From JBBQNR01 sp038330145 (GTDB lineage: Bacteria; Actinomycetota; Thermoleophilia; Solirubrobacterales; JBBDJG01): 11,900 bases of DNA. The translations under genes were made by a program, and so were the position numbers. The notes below the pieces were generated by a model. The model did no database searches and was not told the DNA's origin. It worked only from the letters and a program-made list of their open reading frames with translations. The DNA lies in assembly GCA_038330145.1 (NCBI GenBank), contig JBBQNR010000084.1:1-11900 (forward strand). The letters run 5' to 3'. Positions 8,501 through 11,900 of this stretch are shown piece after piece. How positions within the stretch are numbered: position 1 is the stretch's first letter; each line of letters begins with the position of its first letter.

Positions 8501-8887
8501 TCCGCCAACGAGTTGATCACGGAACGCGCGAAGGTGTGCCTCGTCCGCGGCCGTGGGCGTGCCAACCGTGAGCTGGGTTCTGAAGTCGCGAAGAACCTCA
8601 TCCCGAAGCTTGGGGACATCCCCGAGCGTAATTCGTGTGTCGTCGTCCGCGCGGCGGACGCGATAGCGGTCACGGACGAGCTGATCAGGCCGGGCGGCCA
8701 TTCCGATGAGAACGCGCGCGGCCGGGCGATCCGGGCGGTCGTCGATCGCGTCGATTGCGCCGGCGAGGAGCTGCCAGCCGCGGAGATTCAGGTAGCCGAT
8801 GCAGGTGTCGAATGCGACCGCCTGAGCGAGGGCCGCGTTCAGCGCTGGGGCGAGCAGCTCTGTCTTGTTGTCGTAGATGTGCGGCAA
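5537..8887 (-). CDS. PLD-type nuclease/SNF2-family helicase fusion (restriction-like effector)
   Basis: About 1116 residues from the TTG at 8887. Residues 1-200 form a phospholipase-D-like domain with HAKLYL (H142, K144) and the matching GSSNLTFSG block (163-171), the single-HKD layout of PLD nucleases. A superfamily 2 helicase core follows: Walker A GDVVGLGKT (283-291), DESH box (356-359), LLTATPYNK motif III, a VFSEYADTATYAGQTL segment opening the second RecA lobe, and motif VI QRAGRVDR (816-823). The last 250 residues are unassigned. The protein should translocate on DNA and cut with the PLD domain. It is the first gene of the operon with the methyltransferase. I prefer TTG 8887 because it begins LPHIYDNKTELL, as related proteins do, and leaves 170 bases for a divergent promoter. 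The longer ATG start at 9019 adds 44 arginine/proline-rich residues with no ribosome-binding site. DrmD of class 1 DISARM is a cousin, but a PLD fusion is unlike it. Confidence 0.9.
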   Translation of the reverse strand: MPHIYDNKTELLAPALNAALAQAVAFDTCIGYLNLRGWQLLAGAIDAIDDRPDRPAARVLIGMAARPDQLVRDRYRVRRADDDTRITLGDVPKLRDEVLRDFRTQLTVGTPTAADEAHLRAFRDQLVGGKVRVKFFARHPLHAKLYLAHLKSGQLLADLGFLGSSNLTFSGLQGQGELNVDVPDNDAATKLKSWFQERWDDQFAVDVTDQLIAILDESWVSEQQPDPYLVYLKLAFDLSSDAREGLRDYDIPASLKDILLAHQADAVSVAARIVERRGGVMVGDVVGLGKTLTATAIARVMQEQHGTEALIICPKNLVGMWEEHVREYRLLGKVVSLSMAHKDLADLARYRVVIIDESHNLRNTDTQHWKAVRSYVGRNDPRVILLTATPYNKQFTDAAGQLRLFLAEDIDLAVRPERMIGAVGELAVAKRADGRLSTLKAFEGSEFAEDWQRLMSLFLVRRTRSFIEGRYGETDDEGRKFLRFADGTPFYFPKRLPSPLEYEGGPDDPGDRLASVETVDELNSLQLPRYRLGDFLDETVEPTNAPEREILERLEKSRGNLQGFIRTTLMKRLSSCGQSFLISVERHLLRNHVALHAIQNELPLPLGTIEDRRWDTLADTDDDPVLEGLETDAGTAVGRTAEQWAAVAANRYQALEVRPPSGLSWMPARFFTDDLLEALEADTALLQGILDEHSPWDPEKDSKIEALAKLIGVDHPGEKVLVFSEYADTATYAGQTLQARLPGVAIQSVTGGTNDPTVAARRFSPKSNASIGGLPSQQTELQVLVATDVLSEGQNLQDAAIVVNYDLPWTIIKIVQRAGRVDRVGQESPEVSVYSFLPQEGVEQVISLRKRIAQRLKESAAVFGSDEDFFNEAPDVDEQVRGLFDGSATLDEPEGDEDVDWASLALAAWEAATEEQQHAASSLPNVTYSTRARRFDDPAGGTIVYTRTTRGIDGLAFTEPAEAEAGKPTTRVLTPFEALRLASCAPSEKAGERREDHHDLVIEAVTTTLVESASRPLALTHSGIRARLYRILDGYRRANEGTFFDTPELRRLIEDVYHTPLRDTAKHRISKAVRERTPEDVVALAQDLDADEALLVDLGDTEDDIHIVCSMGVTEQ

Positions 8888-9057
8888 GTCGGGCGAGCCT
8901 AACGGTCTGGACTGGGGTCGAGCAGGCGAGCCCGCGTCCGACGCTGCCGCCGTCGGACTGCAACGAGAGCGCCGCGGTCGGTGACGGAACAGCGCTCGCC
9001 CGGTGCCAACATTGTCCATCCGCGAATCGGACCGGGATGGTGCGTTACCAAGGAGCC
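8888..9057. promoter_or_regulatory. Divergent intergenic region of the helicase operon
   Basis: If the helicase starts at TTG 8887 and the small gene at 9058, this is a 170-base divergent promoter region. It contains AATCGGA at 9025-9031, the same 7-mer that brackets the promoter at 420-457, and an inverted pair CCATCC (9016-9021)/GGATGG (9035-9040) around it. On the - strand, TAGGCT (8898-8903 on the complement) is a poor -10 candidate just ahead of the TTG. No clear -35 is seen. Confidence 0.3.
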
Positions 9058-9291
9058 ATGCCGAGGGACATCACGCTGCCGCTGGCGAACCGACTCGCTC
9101 TCTGCAGGGCCGACGTGACGCTCGACGGTGCGCCAGCGGCGATCTGCGGTGCCCTTCACGGGTTCGCGACGGTGGTCGGGTTGCCGGACGGCCCACGCGG
9201 AGAATGGGACTGGAAGACCGCACAGGACATCGTCGCCTCTGGAGGCGAGTTTGACCTTCGTGGGAGGCATCGACTCGCCAACAGCCATTGA
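9058..9291 (+). CDS. Small uncharacterised protein, 77 residues
   Basis: The frame gives MPRDITLPLANRLALCRADV, then TLDGAPAAICGALHGFATVV and a WDWKTAQDIVASGGEFDLR ending. The D-G-x-P-A-x-I-x-G ... F-A-T-V ... W-x-W-x-x-x-x-x-I-V-A-x-G-G-x-F pattern resembles a common small actinobacterial family of unknown function that I have seen as free-standing short genes; it looks like a small beta-rich domain. AAGGAG (9050-9055) lies only two bases before this ATG, closer than ideal. In-frame ATG 9037 and GTG 9040 are alternatives that add 6-7 residues but have no better site. The gene runs away from the helicase operon, so shared regulation through the divergent region is possible. No catalytic residues can be suggested. 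Confidence 0.6.
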   Translation: MPRDITLPLANRLALCRADVTLDGAPAAICGALHGFATVVGLPDGPRGEWDWKTAQDIVASGGEFDLRGRHRLANSH

Positions 9292-9597
9292 CCCTGCGGC
9301 CACGGCCAGCGCGAGGCTGGACGATCGCCGAGCTGCCGGTTGTCCTCGCTCGATGTTGAACGGCGCCGCGGCGCCCCGGAGTCGGGGCGGGTGACCGTGC
9401 ACACCTGGCGGCCGCGGCGGAAACTTGTGCGAACATATGTTCCCCATGTCGTTTCCTCGCCACCCCCGTTCCACGCTCCGAGCTCTGCGGGGAGGCACAA
9501 CCGAAAGGCCGCACGGCAGTACAAGCACAGCGGCAATAGCGCGCTGACGTGTACATCCTCGGCGGTGAGCGAGCGTGCGTTGATCGCGGAGGGCCTG
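9292..9597. other. Intergenic stretch upstream of the ArsR-type gene
   Basis: About 306 bases with no supported gene. The + frame is open back to 9340, but its translation there (arginine/proline/histidine-rich) looks non-coding. The notable content is the perfect palindrome at 9431-9442. No clear -35/-10 pair could be fixed. Confidence 0.5.
9430..9443. promoter_or_regulatory. LexA/SOS-box-like palindrome CGAACATATGTTCC
   Basis: GAACATATGTTC (9431-9442) is a perfect 12-base palindrome. With one flanking base on each side it agrees with the Bacillus/actinobacterial LexA consensus CGAAC-N4-GTTCG except for the last base. It lies 155 bases ahead of the ArsR-type start at 9598 and far from the helicase operon. 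ArsR/SmtB regulators also bind AT-centred palindromes, so autoregulation by the downstream protein is the main alternative. Confidence 0.45.
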
Positions 9598-9852
9598 ATG
9601 ACGAAGGTCGCTGAGCGCCTTGCCGTTCTGGGTCAGGTCGTCCGCCTGCGCCTGGTCGAGCAGCTGGCACATGGGGCGGCCACGCCGCAAGAGCTCGCTG
9701 ATGCTCTCGGGCTGAGCCAGCAGAACGTCTCGAAGCACCTGCAGATCCTGCATCGCTCGGGCCTGGTGACGCGGCGCCCGGACGGGGCCAATGTGTTCGC
9801 GGAAGCCGCGGAACAGGTCCGAAGGCTGATCGACGACATTGCCGGGGCGTGA
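9598..9852 (+). CDS. ArsR/SmtB-family winged-helix transcriptional regulator, short
   Basis: 84 residues: LGQVVRLRLVEQLAHGAATP is the ArsR helix 2-3 region, ELADALGLSQQNVSKHLQIL the helix-turn-helix with its recognition helix, and SGLVTRRPDGANVFAEA the beta-wing; a short C-terminal helix follows. The start at ATG 9598 is chosen for GGAGGG (9588-9593) about 5 bases upstream. An in-frame GTG at 9565 would add 11 residues that could complete helix 1. There are no cysteine or histidine clusters, so this is not a metal sensor of the classical CxC type; the signal is unknown. It stands alone, with no partner enzyme downstream before the terminator-like hairpin, so its targets may be elsewhere or it may only regulate itself. 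Such short ArsR-like proteins are common on mobile DNA. Confidence 0.85.
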   Translation: MTKVAERLAVLGQVVRLRLVEQLAHGAATPQELADALGLSQQNVSKHLQILHRSGLVTRRPDGANVFAEAAEQVRRLIDDIAGA

Positions 9853-9939
9853 CAAACACCCGAAACCCGCTGCTCATAACCCGAAGGACGACCGAAAGCT
9901 ACTTCCTGTCGAACTGGATGCCGCCCGCACGGGGCGCGC

Positions 9940-9945
9940 TAAGCT
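9940..9945 (+). promoter_or_regulatory. -10-like box TAAGCT directly before a terminator hairpin
   Basis: TAAGCT fits an actinobacterial -10, placing a start site near 9952, only a few bases before the hairpin at 9958-9981. The -35 region (TGGATG at 9915-9920, 19-base spacer) is weak. A tight promoter-then-terminator arrangement of this kind is something I associate with actinophage and plasmid sequences, where downstream genes may be expressed by read-through. The reading is tentative. Confidence 0.3.
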
Positions 9946-9957
9946 GACCAGCATCGG

Positions 9958-9981
9958 AAGCCCCCTCTCGCCAGGGGGCTT
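9958..9981 (+). terminator. Intrinsic-terminator-like hairpin
   Basis: AAGCCCCCT (9958-9966) and AGGGGGCTT (9973-9981) form a perfect 9-base stem around the loop CTCGCC, followed by TCGTGTGT rather than a full T-run. It is strong enough to end transcription from the ArsR-type gene, whose stop is 105 bases upstream, and is near-symmetric, so it could act on either strand. Confidence 0.65.
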
Positions 9982-10091
9982 TCGTGTGTCAAGGGCGAGG
10001 CGTGGCGGCCTGCGACGACCCGCAGCCGTCCGGAGAGCGCATTGGCTGTCGGCGCGGTGATGCTCGCGCGACTCCCACAGCCGCTGCGCGC

Positions 10092-10117
10092 GCTCGGGGG
10101 GTTATTCCCTCCCGAGC
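10092..10117. repeat. Stem-loop, GCTCGGGGGG / CCCTCCCGAGC
   Basis: Ten paired positions with one G-U (10092-10101 with 10108-10117) and a 6-base loop. No T-run follows, so it is not a typical terminator. It may be a leader RNA structure or simply fall out of the GC-rich sequence. Confidence 0.3.
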
Positions 10118-10154
10118 ACTGGTACAGCCACGGCTCGTTGGTGATCTGTTTCCC

Positions 10155-10181
10155 CGGCGTTTGCGGTTACCGCAAACGCCG
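10155..10181. promoter_or_regulatory. Long perfect palindrome, probable operator of the downstream regulator
   Basis: Arm CGGCGTTTGCGGT (10155-10167) and its exact reverse complement (10169-10181) flank a single T, a 27-base near-perfect dyad. An outer pair, CTGTTT (10146-10151) and AAACAG (10192-10197), extends the symmetry. It ends 34 bases before the ATG at 10216, a classic position for an autoregulatory operator. The downstream protein has a winged-helix domain and is the obvious candidate ligand (inference). As RNA it would also form a very stable hairpin. Confidence 0.6.
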
Positions 10182-10215
10182 CACTTGGAACAAACAGCGC
10201 GCTACCGTTCGGTGC

Positions 10216-11028
10216 ATGGTGGTCGCCACCCAGAGCCCCGCTGATCAGGATGCTGTTGTTGACGGTGCCGTCCGTTGGCTCACCGAACGGCTGCCCGCTT
10301 CATGGACGGTCGGACGCGCTCAGCGCATGCCGGCGGCGCTTACGGTGTCGCAGGCGCGACTGCTGGATGTCGCGATTGATGTCCGAGCCAGCAACGGCAC
10401 GGTCGTCACGCTTGCCGTCGAAGCACGCAGGTCGTTGGAGCCGCGCGATGTCGAGCTTCTGCTGTCGGGCCTCGCTCGGTCTCTGCGGTCGGTCGCGGGC
10501 TCTGTCCCGATCCTCGTGGTTGCGCCGTGGCTCAGCGCGCGCACTCGGCGAGCCCTTGAGGCCGGGGAGGTCAATTTCATCGACCTGACCGGCAATGCGC
10601 TGATCACCCTGGAGAACCCGATGCTGTACCTACGCAGCGACGGTGCGCAACGCAACCCCGCTCCAGCCGCCCGAGGCCAGGTTCGGGTGCGCGGGCCGAA
10701 GGCCGCACGACTCGTGCGTCTGCTGGCCGACGTCCGCCCGCCGTACGGCATCCGTGAGCTCGCGTCGGCAACGGGCTTGGTGCCGGGCTACGTCTCTCAG
10801 CTCGTCGGTGCGCTTGATCGACAAGCGCTCATAGATCGCGAACGTCGAGGCGGAGTGCATGGCGCGGACGTGGCCGGTTTGCTGCGGCGTTGGGCGGAGA
10901 GCTATGAGCTGTTCGCTACGAACACGACCTTCCCGTTCCTCGCAGCGGGCGGGCCGGTCGAGGTTGTCCCGTTCGCCGTGGAACTTCGCGGTGGCGGTCC
11001 GGTGATCAGTGAGCGGCTGCGAGCGTAG
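10216..11028 (+). CDS. AbiEi-like winged-helix regulator, C-terminus apparently truncated by an IS256 element
   Basis: 270 residues from ATG 10216. Residues about 10-130 form an alpha/beta domain with a DVRASNGTVVTLAVEARR then LEPRDV block, resembling a degenerate PD-(D/E)XK nuclease fold, and an EVNFIDLTGNALI motif. Residues about 165-235 are a helix-turn-helix (PPYGIRELASATGLVPGYVS) ending LLRRWAESYELF. This order is what I recall for a family of AbiEi-type antitoxin-like regulators that continue for another ~120 residues with a nucleotidyltransferase-partner-like domain. Here the match fades near residue 247, and the tail (PFAVELRGGGPVISERLRA) reads into the end of the IS256 element, overlapping its transposase stop by 23 bases. 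The DNA-binding part may still work. There is no clear ribosome-binding site, so a leaderless message is possible; the in-frame ATG at 10042 is rejected because it spans the palindrome and has a non-coding look. Confidence 0.75.
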   Translation: MVVATQSPADQDAVVDGAVRWLTERLPASWTVGRAQRMPAALTVSQARLLDVAIDVRASNGTVVTLAVEARRSLEPRDVELLLSGLARSLRSVAGSVPILVVAPWLSARTRRALEAGEVNFIDLTGNALITLENPMLYLRSDGAQRNPAPAARGQVRVRGPKAARLVRLLADVRPPYGIRELASATGLVPGYVSQLVGALDRQALIDRERRGGVHGADVAGLLRRWAESYELFATNTTFPFLAAGGPVEVVPFAVELRGGGPVISERLRA

Positions 11029-11900
11029 CGGCCGGCTCGGTCGTGGTGGTCGGGGTGGTCGTGCGGTTCGTGGTGGCGCGTCCGGCGGCGACGTCGCGTT
11101 CGACGGCGAGGGCGAGCGCGGCGAGGTGCTTGTAGCCGATGATCTTGCGGAACTGGCGCTCGGCTTCGAGCATGCCGGCGGCCGTCCATCTGAGGCACAT
11201 GTCCCCGTTCTGCCAGCGCTTGACGTTGCGCGAGGTGGCGCGGCAGATACCGATCATCGACTCGATCGGGTTCGTCGACGACAGCGTCTTGTGCAGCTGC
11301 TGATGCACGCCCAGGCGCTGCAGCGTGACCGTCTCGGCCAGGCCTTCGCGCAGCGACGCGGCGGCGCCGGGGTGCGAGTGGGAGAGCTCGCCGGCGAGCG
11401 CCTCCAGGCGGTCGATCGCGGCGCGGTGATCGGTGAGCTTCCAGGCCGCGCGGAGCTTGCGCTTGACGGCCGCGCGGTCGCGTTCGGGGAGGTGATCGAG
11501 GACGTTGCGCTCCTTGTGCCGCACGCAGCGCTGAACGGGCATGTGGCCGAAGACCGCGTCGACCGCCGCACGCAGCGCCTTGCCGCCGTCCAGGACGACC
11601 AGGACGCCCTGGTCGCAGTCAAGGCCCCGATCGACGAGGTCGGCGAGCAGCTCGACGCAGACGCGCTTGTTCTCCGTCGATCCGTCCCACAGGCCCAGCG
11701 GGACCTTGACGCCGTCGGTCGTGACGCCGAGGCAGACCACGCAGCAGCGGCCCTTCAGCTCGATGCCGTCGAGCATCAGCGCGGCGAGGCGAACGTCGGC
11801 CAGGCTGCGGCTCATCAGGGCGCGCAGGTGCTCGCCGGTGCGCCCGACGAACTCGCGGCTGACCGCCGACTTCGAGGTCGAGCGCTCCGAGTCGACGACG
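10960..11900 (-). mobile_element. IS256/Mutator-family insertion sequence (partial, boundary approximate)
   Basis: The transposase frame occupies most of it. The left boundary is placed near GAGGTTGTCCCGTTC (10960-10974) because the regulator's family resemblance stops about there and the transposase stop lies 46 bases further in, a usual distance for IS256 ends. The other terminal repeat and any 8-9-base target duplication are outside the window, so the exact end cannot be fixed. Confidence 0.55.
11006..11900 (-). CDS. IS256/Mutator-family transposase (5' end outside window)
   Basis: The - strand frame is open from the right edge to TGA at 11006-11008, giving 297 visible residues. An upstream segment, VVDSERSTSKSAVSREFVGR, continues past the ATG at 11815, so that ATG is internal. 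The DDE residues are visible in LMLDGIELKGR, VLVVLDGGKAL and STNPIESM, with the conserved RCVRHKERNVLDHLP block between the second and third; the ending RWTAAGMLEAERQFRKI is standard for the family. It catalyses copy-out transposition of the surrounding element. The C-terminal ~25 residues are a threonine-rich low-complexity tail (NRTTTPTTTTEPAATL). Nothing suggests inactivation in the visible part. Its 3' end converges on and overlaps the truncated regulator gene. Confidence 0.93.
   Translation of the reverse strand, partial: VVDSERSTSKSAVSREFVGRTGEHLRALMSRSLADVRLAALMLDGIELKGRCCVVCLGVTTDGVKVPLGLWDGSTENKRVCVELLADLVDRGLDCDQGVLVVLDGGKALRAAVDAVFGHMPVQRCVRHKERNVLDHLPERDRAAVKRKLRAAWKLTDHRAAIDRLEALAGELSHSHPGAAASLREGLAETVTLQRLGVHQQLHKTLSSTNPIESMIGICRATSRNVKRWQNGDMCLRWTAAGMLEAERQFRKIIGYKHLAALALAVERDVAAGRATTNRTTTPTTTTEPAATLAAAH

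Larger units (their letters stand above)
9853..10215. other. Non-coding regulatory stretch between the ArsR-type and AbiEi-like genes
   Basis: About 363 bases. Open frames cross it in + orientation, but their translations are arginine/proline-rich and unlike any family. It contains a -10-like box and a strong terminator-like hairpin (9940-9981), a second stem-loop (10092-10117) and the long palindrome at 10155-10181. Confidence 0.5.

Noticed and set aside
2274..8887. Complete DISARM or BREX locus
   Set aside because: Only a SNF2-type helicase and an adenine methylase are shared in kind; no DUF1998 protein, DrmA-type helicase, PglZ, BrxC or separate PLD gene is present in the window.
9340..9597. 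N-terminal extension of the ArsR-type frame to ATG 9340
   Set aside because: The added 86 residues look non-coding and would cover the LexA-like palindrome; a good ribosome-binding site sits right before ATG 9598.
8899..9877. Long - strand open frames (318 and 268 codons) across the ArsR-type gene and the small gene
   Set aside because: They run antisense to the ArsR helix-turn-helix and to the small gene, cross the palindrome, and translate to low-complexity arginine/proline/serine-rich sequence.
9839..10060. 73-codon + strand frame starting within the ArsR stop region
   Set aside because: It runs through the terminator-like hairpin, is basic and proline-rich, and has no recognisable product.
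10042..10215. N-terminal extension of the AbiEi-like regulator to ATG 10042
   Set aside because: It would translate the 27-base palindrome and a stem-loop; the composition is unlike the rest of the protein and family resemblance starts after 10216.

Overview
This is a GC-rich window with actinobacterial character: high GC throughout with GC-rich third codon positions, GTG/TTG start candidates, an ISL3-type and an IS256-type transposase of actinobacterial flavour, and a 'GAAC-N4-GTTC' palindrome of the kind LexA uses in Gram-positives. The exact genus cannot be read from it; Solirubrobacterales-like soil actinobacteria would fit, but this is inference. The window looks like a mobile defence-type island lying between two insertion sequences that both run off the ends.

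Layout. Positions 1-196 hold the 3' end of an ISL3 transposase and the probable right end of that element. A roughly 280-base regulatory stretch follows, with a perfect inverted repeat and a -10-like box. Next comes a two-gene + strand unit (481-2256): an uncharacterised 219-residue protein and an XRE helix-turn-helix/ImmA-IrrE zinc-protease fusion. Facing it, with stop codons only 17 bases apart, is a large - strand operon (8887 to 2274). It encodes a PLD-nuclease/SNF2-type helicase and an Eco57I/type IIG-like adenine-N6 DNA methyltransferase joined by an ATGA stop/start overlap. This pair is the centre of the window: one protein carries nuclease and motor, the other modification and probably target recognition. 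That is the logic of a restriction-modification or phage-defence system split differently from classical type I, type ISP or DISARM loci.

Rightwards are accessory + strand genes: a 77-residue orphan protein (9058-9291), a LexA-like palindrome, a small ArsR-type regulator (9598-9852), a promoter/terminator-like stretch (9940-9981), a long perfect palindrome (10155-10181) and a DNA-binding protein of an AbiEi-like regulator type (10216-11028). The C-terminus of that last protein seems to have been replaced by the end of an IS256-family element, whose transposase fills the right edge on the - strand.

Working model (inference): the HTH-ImmA protein and its 219-residue partner sense or regulate. 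The helicase/PLD/methyltransferase operon modifies host DNA and attacks unmodified DNA. A 7-base motif repeated in both promoter regions (TCCGATT) is a candidate shared operator. No tRNA, rRNA, CRISPR array, integrase or origin was seen.
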